In this document: piece by piece, positions 10,131 to 22,130 of the stretch | Layout: the number at the start of each line of letters is the position of its first letter | Position numbering within the stretch: the stretch's first letter is position 1 | Assembly (NCBI GenBank): GCA_007922305.1 | Contig: ML677326.1 | Coordinates: forward strand, 59,848,870 to 59,912,869 | DNA from: Dermatemys mawii | Lineage: Eukaryota; Chordata; Testudines; Dermatemydidae | Direction: 5' to 3' | DNA: 64,000 bases | Program-made: the position numbers and the translations under genes | Notes under the pieces: generated by a model | Told to the model about the DNA's origin: nothing | Database searches by the model: none | What the model saw: the letters and a program-made list of their open reading frames with translations, nothing else

Positions 10131-13100
10131 CTAATTCTTTATACATTCATACATTTTGGGTCAAATAAATAGCTGATGTAAACTGGTATAGCTCTAAAGT
10201 CAATGGAGCTATGTTGATTTACAGCAACTGAGGATCTGACTGTTTGCTTTTTTGACCACCACTTCAGATTAAGTGACACTTTCCTTGAATTTCCAATGAC
10301 ACCATGTCTACCTCCAGAACAGCTACAGATAATACAAAGCTAGATATTTACTAGCCTTAATGTGACTATAGAGTGAAATTGTGAAGAGCGTTTCCCCTTG
10401 CACAGCCCTATGTGGCTAGGGTGGAGCAGAGCAGAGCAGATACTATGCACCCAATACTACCTTTCCTTGGAGCAGGTGAGGTTCAGATTCTAGGCAGCAG
10501 CCAGCAAGCCTGCACCACAAAAAGGTGTACAAGTAACATTTTTCCCAACACCCAAGCAGACCAAGAGATGAGCTGGGAAAGAATTACTTCTCTCACTGCC
10601 CTTTTTGCCATTGAATACATTGGGATCTGCTAAACGGTCACTGCTTCTGAAAAATCAAGCCAGTTACTTAAGTACCTAAATATGGACTAAGAGTCTAATC
10701 ATAGGCACTCTTTTTATCTTGGCCCTGTATGTACTCCCCAGCAGTATGACTACATGTATGTAGTATGGTCTGGTGGCTTAAAGGGTGATAAGACAAAGCA
10801 TAGATTTTTCTGTGTGAACATTGGACAGAACATGGATTTTTGTGTATGGGGAAGAGACAATGGCATTTTATTTAATACCACCTACAGTAAAACAAGCTAC
10901 CACATATATATAACTTGCCCATAATGTTTTCATATTTCTAATCTCAGTCATCGTGCTGCATTAACATGGTTTGTGCAATTAATATGGTGAAGTTATGACC
11001 AAGAAGAGCTGCAGTGAGCTGTTTGCCAGAGAATCAAACACTGGCAGACTAACTGAGCCCCTGTAGATTTCTATTAAAGCTACGTATTTACCATCCCCAT
11101 TTGCTTGTTAGGCTGTGCCCAGCTTGGCACCTCAATGGTGAGTGTATCTGTTTAATTCATGAGTGATATTTCCACTAATGGCTCTTGTTTTATCCTGAGC
11201 TGAGGCAGAGACAGTTAAAAATCAGTGAGAAGGAGCAGCAATATGTTTGGAAGAAACCCTGCGGGAGAGTGAATACTTTCTGTTAAATATGTTGGCATAA
11301 ATTATGTGTTTACATATCTTTACTGGGAGAGGGAAAGAGAGGGCTGGAGAGAGAGAGAGGCAATTTGTGTTATAAAAATATAAGTAGAATAGAAATCTGG
11401 CAGCTGCTGAATGCTATCAGTAATGAGATAGGGTGGATGTGAGTGGATGAAGGGAAACAATACTATAGTATATTGAATTCTTTACTGCAGTGTGAACATA
11501 TTTAGAGAGTATGGCAATAGATATAGGAAATATGGGACAAAACTTGATTTTTCTACTTGTCAGTCCAATGAGTCTTCTGTTGTTCCTTCTGCAATCAACA
11601 ACATACTCCTGTTGAGAGTCTTTTACTGCAGTTCAATTCTCAGGCTCTCCCATGAACGATCTAGAATGTGATAGGATTTTCAAGCTGTGCTCACTCATTC
11701 AAATCTTCCTGATAAATTTCAGTGTACACACTCCTTGTCTAAACACTTTTATAAATGAATAATTCATCAGAGGGGCTCCATTTTGTAACAGTGTGCAACA
11801 TTCTGTAAGGGTATCAGATCAATCTCTGTAAAGTGTATGAGTCCTGCTCTTGGGTGTTGAGGGGTTCAGAAACTCATGCTACTTGTACTCTTTGCCACTT
11901 CTTGCTCAGGTATTTATTGTTTGATAGATGAGTACCCTTCATGACTTAAGTATTCATTTTGTAATGTGGTCTTGGAAACATGAATCCCCATTCTACTTAA
12001 GGGCAACCTGAACTTGTTTCTTTTCCTTATGTGGATGAGTAGCTCATCCAGTTTCTTTGAGCATTTGCAGCAGAAAATAATTTTTAAAACTTCCTTTCAT
12101 AAATATTTAAGCAAGTGACTTTAAATATCACTTCCTGTGAGCATATGGTGCTACTAAAATTCACGCAGTAATATGGGGGTGGCTGACCTCTACTGCCCTT
12201 GCAGGGGAAAGACCATCCCTTTTATGGGGCTCAAATAGAGTTGAAGTGAATTCACTTAAGAATTCAAATGAATATTATCAGGAAACATGTTGCAATATTT
12301 TGCCAGCTCTACTTGGAACCAAAACATGTATGCCTGATCACCTACTCCCTCTGATATCAGTAGGTACCCGTGAGTAAAACCAGTCACTTAGTGACTTCTT
12401 GAATTCTGCAATGCAAGTGCAAAGTCTGTGTTTTGAAGAAACAATAATCCCAAATCAAGAAAAAGAGAAGTGGCTGAGTATGCCAAGCTTTTGGCAAAGG
12501 GGACCCAGGGAAGACTCTAAGGACAGATTTTCAAGGTACACATGTTGTTCTTATTGATTAAGTTGCTTTTTATTTTTCACCAGAGTATTAAAAAATAACA
12601 AATTTCTAAAAAATCTCCCTGTCAGTACTTGGCTCAAGCCGGGGAAGCTAATGATCCAACCAGCAGGCCAAATCTTGGCGATGAATCCTGGTCGCATACC
12701 ACCTGAGGCACATAATGCATACGCTAAGGAGAAGACGAAAATTAATGTAAAAAATTGAAAAGAACTGCAAAGTTCAAACAGTTTTTCCCAAATTCATGCC
12801 AAGATCTCCATAAATATAACTTTTGAGACTGGTTTACTTTGAATGCTTCAACAAAAGTGTGAGAAGAATAAGAATGTTCCTGTTCATTTCTCCACATATA
12901 AAACTTTAGACTTTGGGATGTTATAGCAGTCAGCTCTGTGCAAAACCACACTACACAAAGAATAATGCTCTAGTGCCTTTTATTGCCAGGGAAATACCCC
13001 ATATTCATCAAGATCTTTTTTATAAAGGTAGTTACACTAGTCCTCTTTTCCTCATTTGGCTTTCAATCACTTATTCCCTAAGGAAAACTCTAAAGGGGAT

Positions 13101-13152
13101 CATGAACTTTGTTATAGAGTTGATTCCCAATATCTGGAAAAATGGGATAATC
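10131..13152. other. Intergenic, no gene recognised
   Basis: AT-rich unique-looking DNA. A short palindromic module around CAATGGAGCTA lies at about 10170-10240. A GA-rich patch is at 11330-11360. I see no coding potential beyond short chance frames and no identifiable element. Confidence 0.6.
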
Positions 13153-13160
13153 CATTATGA

Positions 13161-13517
13161 CAGCGGTCTCCAAACAACGTCCCGGGGGCTGGATCCAGCC
13201 CACAGCTTCAATTTGTCCAGCCCTCCAGCTGAGCAGGCATGCCTGGAGAAGCCGCCGCTGCGCGCCCGCCCCTGCTTCTCCCCGCAAGCTTCTGCTGGCA
13301 GCCCCATGTGAGGAGGGCTGAATGCTCCTGTGGCAGTGGCCGGAGGAGCAAAGGGCCCGGGGGTTGGGGGCAGCAGCAGCTGGAGGAGCAAAGGGGGGGG
13401 GGGGAGGGGATTTTGCATATATTTGCATATATTGAATTTTTTCACAGTTGCTTTGGCCTGCAAAGCCCCTTCAAAAATCTAATATGGCCCTTGTCTCATA
13501 AAGTTTGGAGACCCCTG
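13161..13517. mobile_element. hAT-type MITE (357 bp)
   Basis: Ends CAGCGGTCTCCAAAC and GTTTGGAGACCCCTG form imperfect terminal inverted repeats. The flanking 8-mers CATTATGA (13153-13160) and CATTATAT (13518-13525) match at 6 of 8 positions, fitting an eroded hAT target duplication. The interior is GC-rich, with a run of about 10 G near 13393, which explains several long but meaningless frames on both strands here. Confidence 0.75.
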
Positions 13518-13525
13518 CATTATAT

Positions 13526-14440
13526 GAACAAATGTATAATCAGAATACAAATACAGAGGGTTTATCCATGCCATAAGCACCCTGCCTGGTAACTTTCCCA
13601 CAAAACCTCCTAATGGTACATGCAATAAAATCTTTGCCTAATTACTGGAGAAAACAGTTTGCTGATTTTGCAGTTAGATTTAAATAACAGTAAATCAAAT
13701 TCACACAGTAAAAAGTATGCTTCTATGTTTGTGATGGAATTTTATATCTCTGCTTATTACTTCTTCTTTAGCACAGTAATACTGCAGATGAAGTTCTGTT
13801 ATAGGGAATAAGTTATTAAGCTTTTGCATGGGGAAAAAAGGCAGCTATTTACTTGACTTCTTTAGCTGTAGTGATAGTGATATGTGCAAGGAAGAGAGCT
13901 TTTTAATGTATAAAGCATCCCTTAGACTTCAGCCTTTATCTAGTTTTCTCTTCTACTTCACTATTGTCAAATTTGAAGTATAGCTGTATCATCTGTATAC
14001 TCTTCCCTAAAGGGATAATAAAAATAACATTTCACCTAAGTGGACTTATTGAACCACTGCTAAAAAGTTCCCTTGTTTTCATTTAGTAGTACAAGTGGTA
14101 TTCAACTATCATAGCATTCCCATCCCTATTCTTTGGGTAGATTCATTTATTGAATCTTCACTTTCTTTTCTTGTGTTACAGCGGTATAAATGATTAATAA
14201 TAGTAACATCTAAAGGCCCTTATCAGAATCAATGAGCATAGCATCATGTACTATATGTACACCAAAGAGGCTGACTGTTTCTGTCCTGGGAACCTTATAT
14301 AGCTAGTTGTTTTCTTCTGTGTATGCTAATGTCATAACTTTCCTAAGTGAGAGTTAAAGCCTTGCATTGCCTCCTATACTCTTACATTATCTATTTATTA
14401 TTTCAATTTAAAATAATGAACAAAGGTGCCTCGCCAAGGC
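13526..14440. other. Intergenic, nothing recognised
   Basis: AT-rich sequence with no repeat, RNA gene or coding signal that I can identify. Confidence 0.6.
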
Positions 14441-14469
14441 ATTATTTGAGGTCCCAACACATCAATTCA

Positions 14470-15080
14470 ATAAAATCCCAACATTAAAGTAATCATTCCA
14501 ACTGGCACTCAGCCATGCAGACACACACGTCTTTCAAGCCCTTCATTGTTGTGGGAGGCAGACGTCCAGCCTTCTCAACAATACCTCTCAAATGGACATC
14601 TTCTGAAGTGTGCTGAGAAGGACACCATTTCAGACCAAGGAGTGGGAAAGAGGGGAGCAAGCTCCACAGTCTTGGAGCCCTCACAGAGAACATCCTGCTA
14701 CTCCTTCCTCTCTTTTATAGTGAAGAGGATCCAGCTCCAGTGTCCCTGATGACTGCAGCTGTAGCATTCTGGCACAGGGAGAGAGGCAACTCCTCAGCCA
14801 TAAGCCTTCCAGCATAGTTAGGGTTTTATAGGTCATGACCAACACCTTAACTTCACCCAGACACCATGCATGCCTAGTAGAGATCCTGGAGCACTGGCAT
14901 TGTGTGTTCCCAGCAAGACACCTCAACTTAGTGAATAATCCATTGCATTCTGCACCATCAGTCTCTGATCTTATGGGGTAGCCCCATGTAGAGCACATTG
15001 CAGTACAATCTGAGTAGCTCTGATCTGTTAAAAATAGAGCTATCTTCAGCAATGCAACTGTGCCTGTGCCTGTCAGTAAG
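14470..15080 (-). mobile_element. Old L3/CR1-clade LINE fragment
   Basis: On the plus strand, blocks such as AGGGTTTTATAGGTCATGAC, ACACCTTAACTTCACCCAGA and GTAGCCCCATGTAGAGCACA followed by ATTGCAGTACAATCTGAG are the antisense of the L3-type LINE tail preserved across amniotes. Heavily diverged, with no usable ORF2 frame. Family assigned from recalled consensus patterns. Confidence 0.45.
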
Positions 15081-16040
15081 GACTCTGAGGTTTGTGTTTT
15101 CCCAAATGCTCTAAGACTCTGCTTCTTAATTCAGATGAACAAGGCTTGAAACAGCTATCCCACAGAGATGTATATTGCTGTGGATCACATATTCAAGTGC
15201 ATAAGTATTCTGTCTATGTTAGGCAATGAGTCCCAGTGGTTACATAAAATAAACAAGATGTGTTTCAGTGGAATAACTTGCATTTCTTCAAATTTATTGA
15301 AGACAAGTTGTATTTACAGGATGTTATATCACAACAAAAGTGTTGCTATCAGTATAAATTCACACAAAAAAAGTGAGGGTTAAGACTGAGCTTATATCCT
15401 GACTTCCACACTCTGCTCCCAGAGGCCAGATTCCAAAACCCTATTGATGCTCAATAGTACCCTACTCCACCAGTAGTCCACTTGGAGCAATGGAACTGCT
15501 CATGGAGTTAGGGGATACTAACTAAAGTAAGATTATCAAAATCTTGTCCCCACTGTATTGGTATACATGGCACATAATCACTCAGGTTGCTTACGGCCAG
15601 TCTGTTGTATTAAGAAGTACAGATTTTATCTCCCTTTTTAAAACACATGCTGACATAATTAAAACCAAGAATTGTAATTAATCGTTGGACATTTGTGCGC
15701 ATGTTTGGTCAGAATGACACTTGCAATTGCCCTCTCTTCAGAAGTGTCTAGTTCTTGCTGATTCTGAAGGAAGAGAGAGCAGATAAACTGCTGTATTTGC
15801 CAATCCTTTGAACCAGGCCATTCCACTGATGACACTGAAGTAAACTGGGATAGAAACAGCTGCCATAGGTTCTGCTGCTCATGAAAATAATAGTAACCCT
15901 AAGAGTGATTTTTTGCACTGAAAAATGTGTCTGATCTAATATGTCTCCGATCCTACTCTCACTGAAGTCAATGACAAAACTCCCATTAAATCCAGTGGAT
16001 TCAGAACTGGACCGTATATAAGTCCCGAATGCCAAAGTGC
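15081..16040. other. Intergenic with a small palindromic module
   Basis: No gene. A MITE-like module near 15945-16020 contains CTCACTGAAGTCAATGACAA and its near-complement. The rest is unassigned. Confidence 0.5.
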
Positions 16041-16044
16041 TATA

Positions 16045-16160
16045 TTAGAGAGACCTGGTGGGTAAGATAATATATTTTATTGGACCAACTTCTGTTGGCA
16101 AGAGAGAAGCTTTCAAGCAGCACAGAGCTCTTCCTCAGGTCTGTGAAAGGACCCCCCGTG
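16045..16160. repeat. Repeat with TTATTGGACCAACTTCTGTT motif
   Basis: Segment running from GAGAGACCTGGTGGGTAAGA through TTATTGGACCAACTTCTGTT to GAGCTCTTCCTCAGGTCTG. Related copies are at 16975-17130 and, in the opposite orientation, 34575-34700. It is a widespread reptile interspersed repeat; class not resolved here. Confidence 0.6.
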
Positions 16161-16974
16161 TCACAGTTAAATATAAGATTGAACAGATATTTTAGCATAA
16201 GTTGCTAGCACATTTTCTAAGGGACCATTCAAGTGAATTACAGTATCCGCTTTAAGGAGGATTTCTAACCCCAGCCGCCAACAGAGACCTTTCAAGAATG
16301 TGAATGAAAATGGATGTGAGGTAAGTTATTCATTTTTCATCCATCTTTGCTCAAAATATAATAACTGAATTTGATTTCAATATCCTTATAATATTTTCTC
16401 TTTAAGAACAAACTTTAACAAATCTAACTGGTCTAATCTACATACATGCACTGTGTTCATAACCAGAATATGATATTTAAGTGTTCTACCCTTAGAAAGG
16501 TCAATCCAATTTTCTAATAAGAGCTCTGGCCAATTACTGCTTTCTGTGCCAATATTCCGTGTTTGTCAAGATTAACAATGTGACAAAAGATACCTATATA
16601 ATAGCCTTACTGAACCCTTTGAAGATATTTTATGCAAGGCTATTTTAATGGGACCAGTGAGAGAGTTCTGAGGATGGAAACTTGCTAAATCCCAATTTAG
16701 ATTTACAACAAAAACAAACTCTGAACATTTAGGAAAGATTTAATAGCAGCTACTGTGATCAGACTATTTTTACAAAACATACTTTAATGTATTAGTCAAT
16801 GTAATGTATTGTAAATAGCTTGAAAACAAATTAGTTGTAAAGTAAATGCTCATAAAACATTGTTATATGCAGAGCCTGGATTTTTTTTTATTGTGCTCCT
16901 TTACTTTAGCCTACATGGGCACCTCAAGGTAAATTAATCTAAATTATCTACGTCCTCATCTACACCTAAAATTT

Positions 16975-17130
16975 GAGACACAAAGTATATGAGGCAATAT
17001 TTTTTATTGGACCACCTTCTGTTGGTGGAAGGTACAAACTTTTAAGGCACTCTGTAGCTTGAAAGCTTATACCTTCCACCTGCCTCACCTACCTTGTCTC
17101 TCTCATAACCTGAAACCAACATAGACTACA
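16975..17130. repeat. Second copy of the TTATTGGACCA repeat
   Basis: Contains TTATTGGACCACCTTCTGTT and, at its other end, CCTTGTCTCTCTCATAACCT followed by ACCAACATAGACTACAAGAA. It directly abuts the Harbinger-like MITE that follows. Confidence 0.6.
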
Positions 17131-17139
17131 AGAACACGG

Positions 17140-17413
17140 CAAACATCTAAAACTTAGGCTGACCTAGCTACATCACTCAGGGATGTAAAACAAAAACAAA
17201 CAAACCACACACACACACACACCATGTGTGATGTAGATAGGTCAACCTAGCCCTCAATATAGATGAAGCTAGGCTGACAGAAGAATTTCCCCATCAACCT
17301 AGCTACCACTTTCTGAGGGGATACACCCCTTCCATCACTGTACTATCTACACTACAGTGGCAAAGCTGAAGCTGTGCTGCTGTAGTGATCACAGTGTAGA
17401 CATACCTTAAGCA
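17140..17413. mobile_element. Harbinger-like MITE, GTCTACACT family
   Basis: Core units CTTAGGCTGACCTAGCTACA, GGTCAACCTAGC and the right end CAGTGTAGACATACC, next to TTA. Palindromic sub-units repeat in both orientations. An (AC)n run (17206-17222) interrupts it. A related partial copy lies at 33278-33510 and another at 21941-22130. Confidence 0.6.
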
Positions 17414-18199
17414 TGTGAATTTGAAGCAGATCACACAAATTTATCACACTTTAAGTAGACAACCTCTATCAGCGCTAGGGGCCTTTATTTGGTTTAGTTT
17501 AATTTACTTTGGCCAAATCAAGGCCACTTTAATTCTAAATTAGTATGTCCACACAGGAATGTAATGCAGGTTAATTAATCCACTTCAAATTCACACTTCC
17601 AGTCAATTTGGATTAACTTTTCCTGGATGTCCCCATTTAGACAGGTCCTTAGCTGTCATTTCCTAACATATAGTAGTTTGGAATAAACTGTTCAGTCAGT
17701 GTGATGAACAAGGTTCCACTTTATAGTGAAGTTATTTGATGATTATGGTACATTGTCAAAGTATATTTCAAAAAGAGACTATAGTCACTAGTATAATAGA
17801 GCTGGAAACTCTTTGTTAAGTGCTAAAAAAAAGTACATTGTCAATAAACTATTTCCTCAGTATTAAAAGTAATGTATTTTTAGTATCACAGCATGATCAA
17901 AAAGGTCTTTATTTATTCTGTCAGACCTCCTAACTTAGATGTTTTCTCAAAGCTTTCTATGAATTCAAGGTGGCAATATTCACCCAAATTAGATGGTTCC
18001 CTTTCAAGAAAGGAAGAAAGTAGTACGTGTGTTTAAGACACTAAGGAAAAGGTATAGAAGACTTGTGGTCACCAGGTAAGATGAACATCAGCCAGGAGGC
18101 AGGGTTTAAGGAGGTTACTTAGAGCTGTGCAAATGTAAGCATACTGAAATTTAAGTAAAGTGATAATGTAGATGCTTACATTCTAAAATGCTTATAATT
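17414..18199. other. Intergenic, nothing recognised
   Basis: AT-rich, with one possible degenerate MITE around 17460-17650 (repeated TTAATTAATC-like and AATTTACTTTGG-like pieces). No gene. Confidence 0.5.
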
Positions 18200-18202
18200 T
18201 AA

Positions 18203-18290
18203 GAGCCTGATCCTGCAGCCATTTCATTCATACAATTCCCAGTGACTTCAGTAGGAATTCCACAACCTAAGTGGTTGCAGGATCAGGTCC
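18203..18290. mobile_element. Short palindromic MITE (88 bp)
   Basis: Terminal inverted repeats GAGCCTGATCCTGCAG and TTGCAGGATCAGGTCC, flanked by TAA on both sides (18200-18202 and 18291-18293), a TWA-type 3-bp duplication of Harbinger style. The centre carries the CAGTGACTTCAGTAGGA motif seen in several other small modules in this window. Confidence 0.7.
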
Positions 18291-18474
18291 TAAAAAGGTA
18301 TAATGTAACTATCTAAACTGGAAATTGGTCAAAATACCCAAATGAACATTCCTAGACTTGTTAAAATTGTCATCTTGTCTTTAAGAAGAAGTAAGCAGAA
18401 CTTTTATTATATGTGCTCTTCAGAGATAGAATTAAGATTCAGAAATCTACTTTCCTACGATTCTCACTAATAGT

Positions 18475-19350
18475 AGTGGGGATTTACTTTATTAATAATC
18501 TCAGAGACATTTTCCCCCAGTGCTGGGGAGCCAGCACAAAACCTGTATCCCACTGAAGCTCAGTTCCGCGCCGAAGCGCCCTCCTCTGGTGGTGTCCCAT
18601 CTGTTGCTCACTCTCTCTGTTGGTGTCTGGACATGCACCGCTCCTCACAGGCGACATCCTCTTCAGGGCACTGCCCTCTGGCAGTGCCCCCAAGTCCACA
18701 CTCACCCCCTTCCAGGGGGTGGGGGTGGGGTGTTTCCACAGTCCTTCTGCTGCTGTGGCCAGCCACACCTCATGTCAAGCCCCTTTTGGCAGGGGTCAGG
18801 TGCAGCCTACTATGGCCACCTCTGCAGCTGGGTTCTATGAGGGGAAGTGGCGGGGACCCAGGCCCACCCTCTACTCTGGGTCCCAGCCCAGGGACCCTTT
18901 GGCAGCAGCCATCCTGCCCTCCTTCTCTCCTCTCAGTCCTTTCATCTCCCTGGGCCACTTCTCTTGCGGCCCCCTTGCACCTTATGGCCCTTTGTTCAGG
19001 GTCCACAGCCTGACAGGCACCCAGGCTAGAGCTCCTTTCTGCTCCCCAGGCACGGCACGGCACGGCACGGCACGGCACGGCACGGCACGGCACCGCACCG
19101 CACCGCACCGCACCGCACCGCACCGCACCGCACCGCACCGCACCTTCCCCCTTGAAGGTCCAGGGGAGACTAACTGCCTCTCTGCTGGGCAGCCTTCTTA
19201 TACTGCCTAGCCTGTATCTGGTTGGCTGGCTATAAGCTCGGCCCTGATTGGCCCACAGTAGGCCCTTCTCTAATTGGCTGTCTGCCTGCACAGCCATTTT
19301 GGCTTACTGTTGCCACTCTGGTGTGGGAGTGGGGCAGCCACCCCACCACA
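18475..19350 (-). mobile_element. LTR-like element, solo
   Basis: On the minus strand it begins TGTGGTGGGGTGGCTGCCCC at 19350, a start shared with turtle LTRs, and an AATAAA (plus-strand TTTATT at 18488-18493) lies near the other end. GC content is much above the flanks. The left edge and target duplication are not resolved. A 90-bp pentanucleotide repeat lies inside. Reading frames of 94-196 codons here follow from base composition and the repeat and are not genes. Confidence 0.55.
19051..19140. repeat. Two-block pentanucleotide tandem repeat
   Basis: Eight exact CACGG units (19051-19090) followed without a break by ten exact CACCG units (19091-19140). Confidence 0.95.
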
Positions 19351-20320
19351 GGAGACAGTAAATCCTTTCTGATCAAACTTCATGCACAAACAAGGTTCCA
19401 TATATGTTGATTTAGTAGACTCAGTCATCTCTAAAGTTACACTGAGAACTATTCATATAGGAACCAAACTTGCAACATGCAGATGTCCATTTGTGGGGTG
19501 CTGAGCCCCAGCAAACTCCATTAAAGCTAATGAGTCTTGAGAATATTTAAAACCTTTCAAGAGAGTGGACTGAGCTCATAGTTCAATAGATGACTCACCC
19601 ACTCACATTTGAGGCCCTGGAAAGAGTCATCACCACAGATGCTTCTGCTGCATAGAGGAAATGGCTTGTAGCGAATAATGCAGGAGGACTAAATATTTCT
19701 TACTTGCCAAAGAGCTGAGCTCCCTGAGAGCTACACATAGACAGGTATGCATTTGGAGAGAAAATAGCATGGCTATCAGCTGCATGGTTACACTAATCCA
19801 GTGTCTGCAAATGCTAACAAGGGCATACAGGGAGCTGTGCTGCTATTCCAGCCTTCTGCATAGTTCCTCACTCAAAGTTTATTTATTGAATTTGGGGAGT
19901 CTCTGCATAAGTGAACAATTCAAATGCTTTGATTTGGGCTTTTGAAAGCACTTTTGTATGCTTTCAAATTAAGATGATATATGCTGATGAAAATGTTCCT
20001 AGACTCAACAGCTTTCTATATCAAGTTTTATGTTTTCACCCTTAAATAGAGCAAAGAGAAATAATTTGTTCCTATTGAGTATCAACAAACCTCTAGCTAA
20101 CCTCAGTGGTAAGGCAGCTTCAAGCCAATTAAAAATATTCATGCTAAAGACATCATACTGTTGGATCACAGTGGTTAACATTTTAAACTGCCTTAAGAGT
20201 TTTCAAATGATTGTGCAGTGCACACTTTGACATGCCCTGCCTCTTAGATTCTGAAATACATAGGAAGTGTGGAATGGCTAAGTACTCATATGGACAAAGA
20301 CTGATTTTCATATAACATGT
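19351..20320. other. Intergenic, nothing recognised
   Basis: No gene or identifiable repeat. Confidence 0.55.
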
Positions 20321-20324
20321 CACG

Positions 20325-20505
20325 TTCAATGTGCTTTACAAATATCTAAATTCTTACAATATCCCTGTGAGGTAATGGAGGATGAGTTCTTGCTTTATAG
20401 ATGTGGGGAAAGGAGTCTAAGGGTAAGAGGCTTGTCCAAGTCTACAAAGGGAATCAGAGTCTAAAGCAGGATTAGAACTTGGGAATTCCTAATTTCCAGC
20501 ATAAA
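20325..20505 (+). repeat. MIR SINE
   Basis: Matches the MIR core in order: CAATATCCCTGTGAGGTAAT, then ATAGATGTGGGGAAAGGAG, AGAGGCTTGTCCAAGTCTAC and AGCAGGATTAGAACTTGGGA. MIR is an ancient tRNA-derived CORE-SINE shared by amniotes. Diverged but well recognisable. Confidence 0.8.
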
Positions 20506-20539
20506 CTGAAATCACCAGAACATTTTGTACATTATGGGT

Positions 20540-21825
20540 GGGGTTTTTAAGAGTGTGTAGTGTTGGTTTACTGTGCTCTCACTGAAGTGAACTCAGAACA
20601 CCTTGGTCCCATCAGAATCAACTGCAAGATTCCCATTGACTTAAATCAATATGGGGCCATATTCCATTTGCTATATATTCATATTATTTGCCGATATATT
20701 CATAGGTGTCAATGGACCATGAGGTTGCAGGCGGACTTAGATGTCCCTTCCAGGGGATGCCAGAGAACTGTACACATTGTCACATGCACTTGGATGAGAG
20801 CGGAGGGAGGGCTCTTCCAACTGACCCCTGCACATTGCTGAAGGGGTAGTTAGGTGCTGTTTATCTCTAGTTGATAATATAGCAGGCTCCGCTCTTCTGT
20901 TGCTGTTATGATGGGGTTACTGCTTCTCCTTCCATATCGCTGGCCCCACCAGTTGCTATGTGAACTAAAAAGCATCTTCAATCTGATGGGCTCTATTTCC
21001 TCTCCCTTGGCTCTTACAGAGCTGGCAGTCAAGCTTTATCAGAACTTCTCATATGTGGGAATAAAGCCGCATGCCCTGAAAAAGATCAAACTGTTTTTTT
21101 AAAAATCAACAGCCCATCTGCTTAGCAACACAAGTTTTCCACATATTGGGTCTTTGATGAATACAGAATCCAGTTCTAGGTCTCTGTTCTGACATTCAGA
21201 TCCTTTTATAGGACTGACCCTAGCTGACTGGCTCTCCCTCCAGGACCACAGTCTCCTGTGACATCTATGCTCAGCAAAAAGGCTTGTGCTTTCTCCATGC
21301 TCCCAATTGGGCTGACGACAAGTGCTGTGCAACACTTACATTTGACAGCTGCAAGCAAGCAACCTCTAGCCAGTCTGTCAGAAAATGTTGTTCGGCTGAG
21401 CTGAGAAAAACACTGGCTAACCTTTCCAGCCACAAACCATCTTCCTGAAGCCAAATGAAGCCACAAGAGTCACACCAGTTTTGTTTTAGTTTTTAATTTT
21501 GTTTTTCCAGTTTTTATTAGAAGGATGCCTCGACCTCAGCATTCTTACACTTGCTTTTATTTTAACTCCAGCAGATGGCTGGTGGTGAGTGTGTAAGTGT
21601 AGGAGTTTGTGGATAGAGCCCACAGAATTTATTTGAGAACACAGCTTGATGAACAGTTCCCCAAATAGCCAAAACTGTCCTAGAATAAACACCCTCACTG
21701 TCCAAAAGATCACCCATGAATATATCTTGTGTTAAGTGTGTTTAATCATGAAAAACTGTTTTCATCTAAAATTTTCATTTGAAATTTAAATGCAACAAGC
21801 TGTGTCGTCTTGACTTGGACTGGAA
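20540..21825. other. Intergenic with a small palindromic module
   Basis: A CAATGGGA-type module (AAGATTCCCATTGACTTAAA at 20626-20645) is near the start. The remaining sequence shows no gene and no repeat that I can name. Confidence 0.5.
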
Positions 21826-21826
21826 T

Positions 21827-21905
21827 TGTAGAATCATACAACTGGAAGGGACCTCAGAAGGTCTTCTAGTCCTGTCCTCTGCACTCCAGGCAGGACTAAG
21901 GGAAA
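21827..21905 (-). mobile_element. CR1 LINE 3'-end fragment
   Basis: Plus-strand GTAGAATCATACAACTGGAA then GGGACCTCAGAAGGTCTTCT and CTAGTCCTGTCCTCTGCACT is the antisense of the CR1 3' terminus. A very short 5'-truncated copy. Confidence 0.7.
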
Positions 21906-21940
21906 GGGAAGAGATTGGCTATCATCTAACTACCTATGGA

Positions 21941-22130
21941 CAGGTCTATACTAGAAGCGCTACAAAGGGTACAGCTGTACCAATGCAGCTGCACCACTGT
22001 AGCACGTGTGGTAGATGCTCTATGCCGATGGGATAGCAGTCTCCCAATGGCATAATTACTCCATCTTTGGAAGAGGCAGAAACTATGTCAGTGGGAGAGT
22101 GTCTCCCCCAGACATAGTGCTGGTACGAAT
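21941..22130. repeat. MITE fragment, GTCTACACT family
   Basis: ACAGGTCTATACTAGAAGCG start with GCAGCTGCACCACTGTAGCA unit, related to the 17140-17413 element. Ends are decayed. Confidence 0.5.

Noticed and set aside
13090..13592. Frames of 102-132 codons on both strands
   Set aside because: They overlie the GC-rich interior of a hAT MITE and the poly-G run; no coding signature.
14681..15052. 123-codon minus-strand frame
   Set aside because: It is inside a decayed L3/CR1-like LINE and shows no reverse transcriptase or other motif.
18620..19297. Frames of 196 (plus) and 175 (minus) codons with HGTAR/HRTAP or CGAVR repeats
   Set aside because: They are translations of the CACGG/CACCG tandem repeat and the surrounding GC-rich LTR, on both strands.
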